Below, piece by piece: positions 1-7,295 of a DNA stretch of 64,000 bases. The notes beneath the pieces are model-generated. The model was not told the DNA's origin. It did not search any database and saw only the letters and a program-made list of their open reading frames with translations. Location: NCBI GenBank assembly GCA_019117495.1, contig DWZP01000005.1, positions 1 to 64,000 on the forward strand, given 5' to 3'. A program made the position numbers and the translations under genes. Position 1 is the stretch's first letter. Each line of letters begins with the position of its first letter. Source of the stretch: Fusicatenibacter_A intestinipullorum (GTDB lineage: Bacteria > Bacillota > Negativicutes > Acidaminococcales > Acidaminococcaceae).

Positions 1-1295
1 AAGAACATGCTGATAGAGTTGCCGCAGACCAAGAATTAGAAGATAAAATTGGCCAGGAAGAAATGAACAGGGTTAATGAGGATGCAGCAATTAGGGGTGA
101 AATAAGCCAAGAACATGCTGATAGAGTTGAAGCAGACCAAGAACTTGCTGACAAAATCGGTCAGGAAGAAATGAACAGGGTTAATGAAGATGCTGCAATC
201 AGAGGCGAAATTGGCACTGAACATGCTGAAAGAGTTGAAGCAGACCAAGAACTTGCTGACAAAATTGGTCAGGAAGAAATGAACAGGGTTAATGAGGATG
301 CAGCAATTAGGGGTGAAATAAGCCAAGAACATGCTGATAGAGTTGCCGCAGACCAAGAATTAGAAGATAAAATTGGCCAGGAAGAAATGAACAGGGTTAA
401 TGAGGATGCAGCAATTAGGGGTGAAATAAGCCAAGAACATGCTGATAGAGTTGCCGCAGACCAAGAATTAGAAAATAAAATTGACCAAGAAACTACTGAT
501 CGCGAAAAAGCTGACGCAGATTTACAGGCTGACATCAATGCTAAAGAAGAGCAGTCTAAAGACAGAGACGAACAATTGCAGGCAAATATAGATGCGGAAG
601 AACAAGCGCGTAAAGATGCTGATGATGCGTTACAGGCTGACATTAATGCCAAAGAAGAACAATCTAAATACAGAGATGAACAACTTCAGCAAAGCATTGA
701 TATTCAACGCGAAGTAATTGGTGCTGATAGTACTGAAGATCTTAAAGGCGCTTACAGCGGTACTAATTATATTAGCGACGCTGAAAATATGGTAGAAGCA
801 GACCGCAAACTTGACGCTGCTATCAGCGACGTTAACAGCCGCGTAGATGGTATTGAAAACCGTGTTGACGGCTTGGAAGACCGCATTGATAAAGTAGGTG
901 CAATGTCAGCAGCTATTGCCAACCTGCGTACCATGGGTTATGACCCTGCCGCACCGACTGAAGTAGCAGTAGGCGTAGGCCAGTACCGTGATGAAACCGG
1001 TATGGCACTCGGCCTGTTCCATTACCCGAACCGCGACTTCATGCTGAGCTTGTCCGTATCCACCAGCGGTGATGAATACATGGGCGGTATTGGCGCAACA
1101 TGGAAATTTGGCCGTAAATCTCCCGAAAAAGTAGCCGAAATTAAAAAAGCACAGGCAGAAGCTGACGCAAGACGTGCGGAAGAACAAAAACTTGCTAAAG
1201 CAGAAGAAATGAAGAAAGCTGCCAAAGAAGCAAAAGTACAGGCACAAATGGAACGCCATGCCAAAATGCTGGCTGAACAGGAAGCACAGGCTTAA
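1..1295 (+). CDS. Trimeric autotransporter adhesin (YadA-like), 3' part
   Basis: The reading frame is open from base 3 and has no start in the window, so the gene begins upstream. From about 3 to 490 it encodes tandem 36-residue (108-bp) coiled-coil repeats containing MNRVNEDAAIRGE and DRVxADQEL, followed by a looser repeat of the same 36-residue period built on LQADINAKEEQSK. A neck (RVDGLEDRIDKVGAMSAAI) leads into a YadA anchor domain of about 70 residues ending in GGIGATWKFGRK, which forms the trimeric outer-membrane barrel. Unusually the protein does not stop at the barrel: some 57 charged, Ala/Lys/Glu-rich residues follow. The family mediates adhesion at the surface of diderm bacteria. 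An intrinsic terminator follows at 1328. The anchor assignment is firm; ligand and total length are unknown. Confidence 0.9.
   Translation, partial: EHADRVAADQELEDKIGQEEMNRVNEDAAIRGEISQEHADRVEADQELADKIGQEEMNRVNEDAAIRGEIGTEHAERVEADQELADKIGQEEMNRVNEDAAIRGEISQEHADRVAADQELEDKIGQEEMNRVNEDAAIRGEISQEHADRVAADQELENKIDQETTDREKADADLQADINAKEEQSKDRDEQLQANIDAEEQARKDADDALQADINAKEEQSKYRDEQLQQSIDIQREVIGADSTEDLKGAYSGTNYISDAENMVEADRKLDAAISDVNSRVDGIENRVDGLEDRIDKVGAMSAAIANLRTMGYDPAAPTEVAVGVGQYRDETGMALGLFHYPNRDFMLSLSVSTSGDEYMGGIGATWKFGRKSPEKVAEIKKAQAEADARRAEEQKLAKAEEMKKAAKEAKVQAQMERHAKMLAEQEAQA
3..490 (+). repeat. 108-bp tandem repeats in the adhesin stalk
   Basis: The ATGAACAGGG word recurs at 63, 171, 279 and 387, giving a strict 108-bp (36-codon) period, with a further partial copy before 57. 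The copies beginning near 277 and 385 are almost base-identical, differing mainly at their ends. In-frame, near-identical repeats of this kind can change number by recombination or slippage without breaking the frame. Confidence 0.9.
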
Positions 1296-1327
1296 TTTGA
1301 GCAATAACTAAAAACAGGTTCTGTAAT

Positions 1328-1357
1328 AAATAAAGGTGGGGCAACCCACCTTTATTT
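1328..1357 (+). terminator. Intrinsic terminator after the adhesin gene
   Basis: A 13-bp perfect stem (1328-1340 with 1345-1357) has a GCAA loop and ends in a T-rich stretch, 33 bases after the adhesin stop codon. Confidence 0.85.
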
Positions 1358-1387
1358 ATATAATTGTGATTTAAAGGATAAAATTTT

Positions 1388-1843
1388 ATGGGCAAACTTA
1401 AAGGACTAATGACAACCTGCCTTACGGCAGCGGCATTATGCATGCTGCCGCTGCCAACGCTGGCGCAGACCCTGCTTGAAGCAGGCAAAACAGATGTTGG
1501 GGTGCTGTATATAGACAGCGAGAGCGTAAGCACCGTAAAAAAAGACGGCAAATATTACCTTGCCTTTTTTGCTGAAGAAAAATATACAGATGAAGCTTTC
1601 CTTGCGGCATTAAGGCAGGGGGAAGATATGCAGAACGCGGTAAGCGGCATCAGCCTGTATTTGTTTAATACTTTCGGCAGCGAGTATACTATCGGCGCAA
1701 GCTATGTGGTAGATGCGGAAGGTAAAATTTGTGCAGATCTTGGTGCAAATACCATACCGCAGGATGCAAGGGGCAATAAAACTCTGCGCAATGCCTACAC
1801 AATGGCGCTTAAAATATTACAGCGCAAAACCGCCGGGCAGTAA
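1388..1843 (+). CDS. Small secreted protein of unknown function
   Basis: This 151-residue protein starts with a typical signal peptide: a Lys-containing start, a hydrophobic stretch and a likely cleavage after TLAQ near residue 27. I do not recognise a family. The mature part is short, with an alternating pattern suggestive of a small alpha/beta fold (VGVLYIDSESV, KYYLAFFAEEKYTDEAF) and a C-terminal helix. It lies between the trimeric adhesin and the small HTH gene, all in one direction. A terminator separates it from the adhesin, so it probably has its own promoter. A role in the cell envelope is inferred only from the signal peptide and position. Confidence 0.7.
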   Translation: MGKLKGLMTTCLTAAALCMLPLPTLAQTLLEAGKTDVGVLYIDSESVSTVKKDGKYYLAFFAEEKYTDEAFLAALRQGEDMQNAVSGISLYLFNTFGSEYTIGASYVVDAEGKICADLGANTIPQDARGNKTLRNAYTMALKILQRKTAGQ

Positions 1844-1960
1844 AAGGCAGGCAAACAGCATAAAGTAAAGCACAATTAAAATAATGCGGCAAACAAAGCA
1901 CAGGCAGCAGGCAAATGCCTTGCTGTAAGGCAATAAACATATCAATACATACGAGGTGAT

Positions 1961-2314
1961 ATGGTGGAAATAAAAGAAATACCGTTTAACCAGACAATGC
2001 TGAAAAAAGCGGCAGGGGAAGATGAAATAGAATATTATAACATCAACCAGCGTGACGAAAACGGAGGCAGAACGCTGGAACTTAAAATAACAGACAGCGA
2101 AGGCAGACGCAAGGTAGTAGTGCTTGCAGACAGAGGGTTCTGCATAGAACCAAGAGAAGTAAAGTTAAAACCGTTTTGCGGCAGGGAAGAACGCAACAGG
2201 GAGATATGGCGCTTATATAATGAAGAACATTTAACGCAGGTCTTTCTGGCAAATCTGTTCAGTATAACGCAGCCTTCCGTATCGCTGATTGTTAAACAGA
2301 TGAAAGAAAAATAA
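1961..2314 (+). CDS. Small helix-turn-helix protein, adhesin-linked family, copy 1
   Basis: This 117-residue protein begins at ATG 1961 behind ACGAGGTG. Its N-terminal part (about residues 1-75) is a small mixed domain starting EIKEIPFN. The C-terminal 40 residues form a helix-turn-helix: RNREIWRLYNEEHLTQ, then VFLANLFSITQPSVSLIV, in which Q-P-S-V-S-L-I looks like the recognition helix. It is clearly paralogous to the protein at 20928, sharing EIPFN, VVL-D-G, RN-EI-RLYNE, QVFLANLF and QPSVSLIV. Both copies lie downstream of an outer-membrane adhesin gene, which suggests, but does not prove, a regulatory link. I know no named family for it. Confidence 0.72.
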   Translation: MVEIKEIPFNQTMLKKAAGEDEIEYYNINQRDENGGRTLELKITDSEGRRKVVVLADRGFCIEPREVKLKPFCGREERNREIWRLYNEEHLTQVFLANLFSITQPSVSLIVKQMKEK

Positions 2315-2323
2315 TTTTTACCG

Positions 2324-2362
2324 GCACCTTAAAGTTTAAAATGGCTTTTAAGGTGCTTTTTT
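2324..2362 (+). terminator. Intrinsic terminator
   Basis: The stem GCACCTTAAA (2324-2333) pairs with TTTAAGGTGC (2347-2356) and is followed by a run of T, ending the HTH transcript. Confidence 0.85.
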
Positions 2363-2439
2363 ATTGATGCCAGAAAACGGAATTTTTTATTATTTTTGCG
2401 ATTCAAACAAATATTTTACAAAAAAATAAATAATTATTA

Positions 2440-2468
2440 TTGATTAAATGCGCGGACTGTGTTATACT
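2440..2468 (+). promoter_or_regulatory. Promoter of the ferritin gene
   Basis: TTGATT (2440-2445) and TATACT (2463-2468) are spaced by 17 bp, about 43 bases before the start codon. Confidence 0.7.
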
Positions 2469-2477
2469 TAAATCATC

Positions 2478-2492
2478 AAGAAAGCGTTTCCA
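2478..2492 (+). promoter_or_regulatory. Possible cre-like operator before ferritin
   Basis: AAGAAAGCGTTTCCA lies between the promoter and the ribosome binding site. The GAAAGCGTTTC core resembles CcpA cre sites of Firmicutes. It sits about 10-20 bases after the predicted transcription start, where a repressor could block elongation. The resemblance rests on one short word and no regulator gene is in view. Confidence 0.3.
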
Positions 2493-2510
2493 AAAAAGGA
2501 GGATTTTAAT

Positions 2511-2996
2511 ATGAAGAAAAAAGTTTACAAAGCATTTAACGAGCAGGTTCAGGCTGAATTATACTCTGCATATATGTATCTGGCAATGAGCCTTGATATG
2601 GAAGCTAAAAATTTTAAAGGCATGGCACACTGGCTGAAAGCACAGTATGAAGAAGAACGTGAGCATGCTTTTAAATTAATGGGCTTTATGCAGGATTGCG
2701 GCGAAAAACCGGAACTGCTTGCTATTGAAGCACCGGCTGCCGATTACGGCACTCCGCTGGAACTGTTCAAAAAAGTTCTGGAACATGAAAAATATGTTAC
2801 TTCCCGCATTCACGATATGTATGAAGTAACTTTGGCAGAAAAAGATTATGCTGCCCAGAGCCATTTGAAATGGTTTATTGACGAACAGGTTGAAGAAGAA
2901 GCCAGCGCTTCCGAAATTGTTGAAAAACTGCAAATGGTTGGCGATAATGTTGGCGGCCTGTTCATTATTGACGGCCAGCTTGGCGCAAGAAAATAA
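2511..2996 (+). CDS. ftnA: Non-heme ferritin
   Basis: This 161-residue protein has the length and sequence of bacterial FtnA. It forms a 24-subunit cytoplasmic cage that oxidises ferrous iron and stores it as mineral. Ferroxidase ligands are visible: Glu16 in QAELYSAYMY, and Glu49 and His52 in EEEREH. The C-terminal half carries the expected HLKWFIDEQVEEE helix. The start is set by AAAAAAGGAGG nine bases upstream. It is a single-gene unit with its own promoter; no heme-ligating bacterioferritin methionine was sought. In an anaerobe it would help with iron storage and oxygen or peroxide stress. Confidence 0.95.
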   Translation: MKKKVYKAFNEQVQAELYSAYMYLAMSLDMEAKNFKGMAHWLKAQYEEEREHAFKLMGFMQDCGEKPELLAIEAPAADYGTPLELFKKVLEHEKYVTSRIHDMYEVTLAEKDYAAQSHLKWFIDEQVEEEASASEIVEKLQMVGDNVGGLFIIDGQLGARK

Positions 2997-3008
2997 TTAA
3001 ATAATTTG

Positions 3009-3037
3009 TTGACAAGGCTGCATGGTTGTGTTATTAT
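3009..3037 (+). promoter_or_regulatory. Promoter of the infC operon
   Basis: TTGACA (3009-3014) and TATTAT (3032-3037) with a 17-bp spacer precede the infC leader. Confidence 0.8.
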
Positions 3038-3143
3038 ATTCGGGTAACAAAGTAGAAGCCGCTCGCTTCTCACCTTGCAGCTGTGCTCGACAGGGTTGGA
3101 TATGTACTAACGCGGGTGGATTTGTTCTGCCCGCTTTTCTTTT
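3038..3143 (+). promoter_or_regulatory. infC-rpmI-rplT leader with attenuator (L20-leader type)
   Basis: The transcript before infC carries several pairing elements, including GAAGCCGCTCGCTTC, and ends in a terminator: 3112-3120 pairs with 3126-3134 and is followed by TTTTCTTTTT. In Firmicutes this operon is repressed by ribosomal protein L20 binding such a leader and favouring the terminator. Position, size and terminator fit; I could not run a covariance model. Confidence 0.65.
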
Positions 3144-3172
3144 TGACTGAAATATTTTGGAGGTGACTTGTC

Positions 3173-3691
3173 ATAGCTAAGGAAAACTTGCGTATCAATG
3201 AAGAAATTCGGGCACGTGAAGTGCGCGTTATCGGCAGCGATGGCGAACAGCTTGGAATTATGTCCGGCCGCGAAGCCCAGCAGCTTGCTTATGAAAAACA
3301 TCTCGACCTGGTGGAAATTGCACCTACTGCCAAACCGCCTGTGTGCCGGATTATGGATTACGGCAAGTATCGTTACGAGCAGCAGAAACGCGAAAAAGAG
3401 TCTCGTAAGAAACAGAAAACATTTGACATTAAAGAAGTTAAGCTGCGCCCCGGCATTGAAGAACATGACTTTAACGTTAAGTTTAAAAATGCCGTACGTT
3501 TCTTAGAAGATGGCGACAAAGTAAAGGTTACCATTATGTTCCGCGGACGTGAGCTTTCGCATCCGGAACTGGGTGAAGTTCTTTTAAACAAAATGGCTGC
3601 CCAGCTTAAAGAGATGGCAGTTGTTGAAAGACAGCCCAAACTTGAAGGCAAAAACATGATTATGATAGTTGCGCCGAAACCGAGTAAATAA
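3173..3691 (+). CDS. infC: Translation initiation factor IF-3
   Basis: IF-3 binds the 30S subunit and rejects wrong start codons and initiator tRNAs. The protein (about 172 residues) has the N-domain INEEIRAREVRVIG, the Lys-rich linker and the C-domain with FRGRELSHPELG. I place the start at ATA 3173: GGAGGTG at 3159-3165 is 7 bases before it, and the resulting N-terminus (M-AKENLRINEEIRARE) matches the family. The TTG at 3188 lacks a well-placed strong ribosome binding site and would remove conserved residues. A rare start codon on infC is the known basis of IF-3 autoregulation (AUU in E. coli and B. subtilis). First gene of infC-rpmI-rplT. Confidence 0.93.
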   Translation: MAKENLRINEEIRAREVRVIGSDGEQLGIMSGREAQQLAYEKHLDLVEIAPTAKPPVCRIMDYGKYRYEQQKREKESRKKQKTFDIKEVKLRPGIEEHDFNVKFKNAVRFLEDGDKVKVTIMFRGRELSHPELGEVLLNKMAAQLKEMAVVERQPKLEGKNMIMIVAPKPSK

Positions 3692-3705
3692 GGAGGATTT
3701 TTTAA

Positions 3706-3906
3706 ATGAAGTTGAAAATGAAAACCCGCAGAGCTGCTGCAAAACGTTTCAAAAAAACCGCTTCCGGTGAATTTAAACGTGCCAAAGGTTATAAGAGCCA
3801 TATTCTTGAGAAAAAAGCTCCTGCCCGCAAGAGAAATCTGCGCAAAGCTACTTTAGTGCATAAAACTGACCATGAACGCGTAGTTAAAATGCTGCCGTAT
3901 GCATAA
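3706..3906 (+). CDS. rpmI: 50S ribosomal protein L35
   Basis: This 66-residue basic protein begins KLKMKTRRAAAKRFKKT and contains the family's central SHILEKK and C-terminal MLPYA. It lies 14 bases after infC behind AAGGAGG and 28 bases before rplT, the standard three-gene operon. L35 is a component of the large subunit. Confidence 0.97.
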   Translation: MKLKMKTRRAAAKRFKKTASGEFKRAKGYKSHILEKKAPARKRNLRKATLVHKTDHERVVKMLPYA

Positions 3907-3934
3907 TTAGTGGAGTTAAGGGAGGATATTACTA

Positions 3935-4288
3935 ATGGCAAGAATTAAAGTTGGTGTAACTGCACACCGCCGTCATAAACATATTTTAAAACTGGCTAAA
4001 GGTTACCGCGGAGCTAAACATTTACAGTTCAAAAAAGCTAACGAAACTGTAATGAAAGCATTGAGCTATGCACGCCGCGACCGCCGTGCTAAAAAACGCG
4101 AGTTCCGCCGTTTGTGGATTGCCCGTATCAATGCTGCAACCCGTGCTAACGGCATGAGCTACAGCCGCTTTATCTGCGGCCTTACCAAAGCAGGCATTCA
4201 GCTTGACCGTAAGGTTTTGGCAGATATGGCAATTTTCGACGCAGCTGCATTTGCAAAACTGGTTGAAACCGCTAAAGCTGCTCTGTAA
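3935..4288 (+). CDS. rplT: 50S ribosomal protein L20
   Basis: This 117-residue protein has the L20 hallmark ARIKVGVTAHRRHKHILKLAKGYRG and C-terminal AFAKLVETAKAAL. It is essential for early assembly of the large subunit and in Firmicutes represses its own operon by binding the infC leader, which is present here at 3038-3143. Ribosome binding site GGGAGG; a terminator follows at 4301. Confidence 0.97.
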   Translation: MARIKVGVTAHRRHKHILKLAKGYRGAKHLQFKKANETVMKALSYARRDRRAKKREFRRLWIARINAATRANGMSYSRFICGLTKAGIQLDRKVLADMAIFDAAAFAKLVETAKAAL

Positions 4289-4300
4289 TTTATAAGCATT

Positions 4301-4334
4301 AAAGGACCAACGTTTTACCGCGTTGGTCTTTTTT
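4301..4334 (+). terminator. Terminator of the infC operon
   Basis: GACCAACG (4305-4312) pairs with CGTTGGTC (4321-4328), followed by six T. Confidence 0.9.
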
Positions 4335-4348
4335 ATTTGTGTAAAAAT

Positions 4349-4376
4349 TTGCAAAAATTTCATAATTTGGTATAAT
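4349..4376 (+). promoter_or_regulatory. Promoter of ktrBA
   Basis: TTGCAA (4349-4354) and an extended -10 TGGTATAAT (hexamer 4371-4376) are 16 bp apart. The leader to ktrB is only about 65 bases, too short for the c-di-AMP riboswitch found before ktrAB in some Bacilli. Confidence 0.75.
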
Positions 4377-4448
4377 ACGTGGTAACAGCCGTAATGGCTT
4401 TAATAATAAAAATTTTAGCAAAAAGTTTTTAAATGAGGTGAGTATACC

Positions 4449-5810
4449 TTGGGGCGTGAAAATAAGTTTTTGCGTTGGATGGGGCAAACTTTTAATGGCA
4501 GTCAGCTTGTGGCGCTGAGCTTTATGCTGCTTATTTTTAGCGGCGCACTTTTGTTTATGCTGCCAATTTCCACGCAGGACAGGCATGGGCTGACGTTTTT
4601 GGACGCGCTGTTTACGGCGACGTCGGCATCGTGCGTAACGGGGCTGACGGTTATCGATGTTGGTAACGAGCTGTCACTTTTCGGACAGATTGTCTTGATA
4701 GGGCTTATTCAAATTGGCGGCCTTGGCATTATGACGATGACGACGCTGGTTATGGTTATTGCCGGGCGCAAGGTAAGCCTGCGTGAGCGTCTGTTTTTGC
4801 AGGAATCTATGAACCAGACGGAAATATCCGGCGTTGTACGCATTGCGCTGAACATTATTAAATATACGTTTATTATAGAATTGTTCTTTGGTACAATTAT
4901 GGCGTTATATTTTATGTTTGTGAAGGGTCTTGGTATTAAGGGTGTTTATTTTGGATATTGGCATTCAGTGTCTGCTTTTTGCAACGCCGGTTTTGACCTG
5001 ATGGGCGATTATAAAAGCTTGATTGATTACCGTGGAGATGTTCTTATTAATGTATGTATTATGTTATTGATTACATTGGGTGGTCTTGGGTTTGTAGTGC
5101 TTGAAGATTTACGCAGGGGATTTAAGTGGAAACGTTTTGCACTTCAAACCAAAATAGTTCTTTTAACAACATTAGGGCTTAATGTAATCGGTACAATACT
5201 AATATGGCTTTTTGAAGCTAATAATCCTTATACTATTGGAAATTTGCCGCAGAAAGAAGCTTTTTTGGCATCTTTATTCCAGACGGTTTCGGCACGTACA
5301 GCTGGATTTAACACAGTTGATTTGGCATATCTTCATGATAGCAGTATGCTTATATTAATTATTTGGATGTTCATTGGCGCAGGCAGCGGTTCTACCGGCG
5401 GTGGCATTAAAATGACAACTTTTGTTGTTTTAATGACATCTGTTTGGACTATGTTGCGCGGTAAGCGTGATGTTGTGATGTTTGGTCGCCGTATTGACGA
5501 AAAAATAGTCGATAAGTCATTTGTTATAACAGTTTTATGCCTTTTATGGGTTATTATAGCAGTTATGATACTTGTGGTTTTATCTAATGGCGAACATTCC
5601 TTTATAGAAATCTTATTTGAAGTTATGTCCGGATTTGGAACGGTAGGGTTAGGCATCGGCATTACGCCGGGATGGGAACCACTTGGAAAATTAGTGTTAA
5701 TTTTAACCATGTACATAGGCCGTATCGGTATTTTAACTTTTATTTTGAGTTTCTTAAGTTCCGGTACCAACAAAATCCGCTATCCGTCGGAGCATATTAA
5801 TATTGGTTAA
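4449..5810 (+). CDS. ktrB: Potassium uptake channel subunit KtrB/TrkH family
   Basis: This 453-residue integral membrane protein translocates K+ (often with Na+ coupling). The four selectivity-filter loops of the Trk/Ktr/HKT family are visible: SCVTGLT, FCNAGFD, ARTAGFN and SGFGTVGLG, each after a membrane helix. I chose TTG 4449 because GAGGTG is 9 bases upstream and no ATG fits. ktrA follows 13 bases later. The length matches KtrB rather than the longer TrkH. The last 800 bases are noticeably richer in A and T than the first 500, perhaps reflecting a mosaic origin. Confidence 0.93.
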   Translation: MGRENKFLRWMGQTFNGSQLVALSFMLLIFSGALLFMLPISTQDRHGLTFLDALFTATSASCVTGLTVIDVGNELSLFGQIVLIGLIQIGGLGIMTMTTLVMVIAGRKVSLRERLFLQESMNQTEISGVVRIALNIIKYTFIIELFFGTIMALYFMFVKGLGIKGVYFGYWHSVSAFCNAGFDLMGDYKSLIDYRGDVLINVCIMLLITLGGLGFVVLEDLRRGFKWKRFALQTKIVLLTTLGLNVIGTILIWLFEANNPYTIGNLPQKEAFLASLFQTVSARTAGFNTVDLAYLHDSSMLILIIWMFIGAGSGSTGGGIKMTTFVVLMTSVWTMLRGKRDVVMFGRRIDEKIVDKSFVITVLCLLWVIIAVMILVVLSNGEHSFIEILFEVMSGFGTVGLGIGITPGWEPLGKLVLILTMYIGRIGILTFILSFLSSGTNKIRYPSEHINIG

Positions 5811-5823
5811 TGGGGTGTAAACA

Positions 5824-6489
5824 ATGGCAAAAAAAAATAAAGAAAGACAATTTGCGGTGCTGGGGCTGGGGCGCTTTGGCACCAGCGTGGCACTTACGCT
5901 GCATGAGCTTGGCTACCAGGTTTTGGGCGTTGACAGTGATGAAGAAATTGTGCAGGATTTGTCGCACGAGCTGACGCATGTTGTAAGTGCGGATGCTTCT
6001 GACGAAAACACTCTGCGCAGCCTTGGCATTAATAACTACGAGGTTGTTATTGTAGGCATCGGCCCGCTTGAAGACAACCTTTTAACAACGCTGAACCTTA
6101 AGGAAATGGGCGTGCCTTTTGTTGCCGTAAAAGCAACCAGTGCCGTACACGGCAAAATGCTTGAAAAAATCGGCGCCGATAAAATTATTTACCCTGAACG
6201 CGACATGGGCAAGCGCGTTGCCCATAACCTTATTTCCAGCAGCATTGTTGACTACATTGAAATGAGCAACAACATCAGCCTTATGAGTACGAACATTCCG
6301 CATTCGCTGGTTGGCAAAAACCTTATCGAATCCGATTTGCGCAAACGTTACAATGTTAACGTTGTTGCCATCAAGCACGAAGGCGTAACTTATATTAACC
6401 CGAAACCGACTCAGGTTTTGGAAGAAGGCGACGAGATGATTGTTATCGGCGAGCATCAGAACATTAAAGCCTTAGAGGAAATTGTTTAA
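5824..6489 (+). CDS. ktrA: Ktr potassium uptake regulatory subunit (RCK)
   Basis: This 221-residue cytosolic protein forms the octameric ring that gates KtrB. The RCK-N Rossmann motif GLGRFG is at about residue 14, with an acidic nucleotide-binding residue (GVDSDEE) some 25 residues on. An RCK-C domain, which in homologues binds c-di-AMP, occupies about residues 140-220 (VGKNLIES, EGDEMIVIGE). It lies 13 bases after ktrB and its stop codon overlaps the next start by one base. Confidence 0.94.
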   Translation: MAKKNKERQFAVLGLGRFGTSVALTLHELGYQVLGVDSDEEIVQDLSHELTHVVSADASDENTLRSLGINNYEVVIVGIGPLEDNLLTTLNLKEMGVPFVAVKATSAVHGKMLEKIGADKIIYPERDMGKRVAHNLISSSIVDYIEMSNNISLMSTNIPHSLVGKNLIESDLRKRYNVNVVAIKHEGVTYINPKPTQVLEEGDEMIVIGEHQNIKALEEIV

Positions 6490-7274
6490 TGAAAGAGATT
6501 ACAAGCCTTGGCAACGCCGTTGTTAAGGATGTGTGCAATTTAAAACAGAAAAAGTACCGCGAACGCAGCGGAAGTTTTGTTGTTGAAGGGCTGCGCGCCG
6601 TGGAAGAAGCGGTGCGTTATGCCGCTGTGCAGAAAGTTTTTGCCGTGCCGGATACTGCAAATACCAGGCTAGCACAGCTTTTTGCTGATGCTGCCGCAAA
6701 AAATATTGAGCTTTACAGCGTAACGGAACAGGTTATGAAAAAAATGAGCGACACGGAAGCGCCGCAGGGTGTTTTGGCGGTGTGCAGCAAGCCGCAGGGT
6801 TTTATAGTGGCAGACGGTACTGTGCTTGTGCTTGACCGTGTGGCTGACCCCGGCAATGTCGGCACGTTAATCCGCACGGCGGAAGCGGCAGGCATTGCAG
6901 CAGTTGTTTTGCTGGCGGGCTGCGCCGATGCTTATGCGCCTAAAACAGTGCGTTCCACCATGGGCTCGCTTTTGCGCATGCCTGTTTTGTGCGATATGCC
7001 GGAAGATGAGTTTATCAGTTGGGCGCATAAAAACAATTACGAAATTATGGTTACCTGCCTTGACGGCGCACAAAACCTGTATGAGGCAGAGTTTGGCTTG
7101 CGCACGGCCATAGTTGTGGGCAGCGAGGCTTACGGCGCTTCGGAAAGTTTAAAGGCTGCTGCTGCCAAAAGGGTGTTTATACCGATGCAGGGCAGGGCAG
7201 AATCTCTTAATGCGGCAGTGGCAGGGGGCATAGTTATGTTTGAAGCCATGCGCCGCCGTCTTGCAACAAAATAA
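6489..7274 (+). CDS. TrmH/SpoU-family RNA 2'-O-methyltransferase
   Basis: This 261-residue SPOUT methyltransferase uses S-adenosylmethionine to methylate a ribose in rRNA or tRNA. It has an N-terminal substrate-binding domain (RERSGSFVVEGLRAVEEA) and the knotted catalytic domain with DRVADPGNVGTLIRTAEAAG, VVGSEAYGAS and a C-terminal SLNAAVAGGIVMFEAMRR. Its start overlaps the ktrA stop (TAATG). The pheST promoter begins inside its last codons. The exact target nucleotide cannot be read from sequence; RlmB- and TsnR-like enzymes share these motifs. Confidence 0.9.
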   Translation: MKEITSLGNAVVKDVCNLKQKKYRERSGSFVVEGLRAVEEAVRYAAVQKVFAVPDTANTRLAQLFADAAAKNIELYSVTEQVMKKMSDTEAPQGVLAVCSKPQGFIVADGTVLVLDRVADPGNVGTLIRTAEAAGIAAVVLLAGCADAYAPKTVRSTMGSLLRMPVLCDMPEDEFISWAHKNNYEIMVTCLDGAQNLYEAEFGLRTAIVVGSEAYGASESLKAAAAKRVFIPMQGRAESLNAAVAGGIVMFEAMRRRLATK

Positions 7275-7289
7275 AGGCTGTGTTATAAT
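7261..7289 (+). promoter_or_regulatory. Promoter of pheST
   Basis: TTGCAA (7261-7266) and TATAAT (7284-7289) with a 17-bp spacer. The -35 overlaps the end of the preceding coding region. Confidence 0.8.
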
Positions 7290-7295
7290 AATACA

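Noticed and set aside
36..356. Leftward open frame opposite the adhesin repeats
   Set aside because: It is a periodic shadow of the 108-bp repeats: a Phe/Cys-rich repetitive translation with no ribosome binding site.
3..490. Possible CRISPR-like array because of regular repeats
   Set aside because: The units are contiguous, in frame, coding and without unique spacers; they are protein repeats.
4377..4448. c-di-AMP (ydaO) riboswitch before ktrB
   Set aside because: The leader is only about 65 bases and lacks the expected fold; the known riboswitch is far longer.
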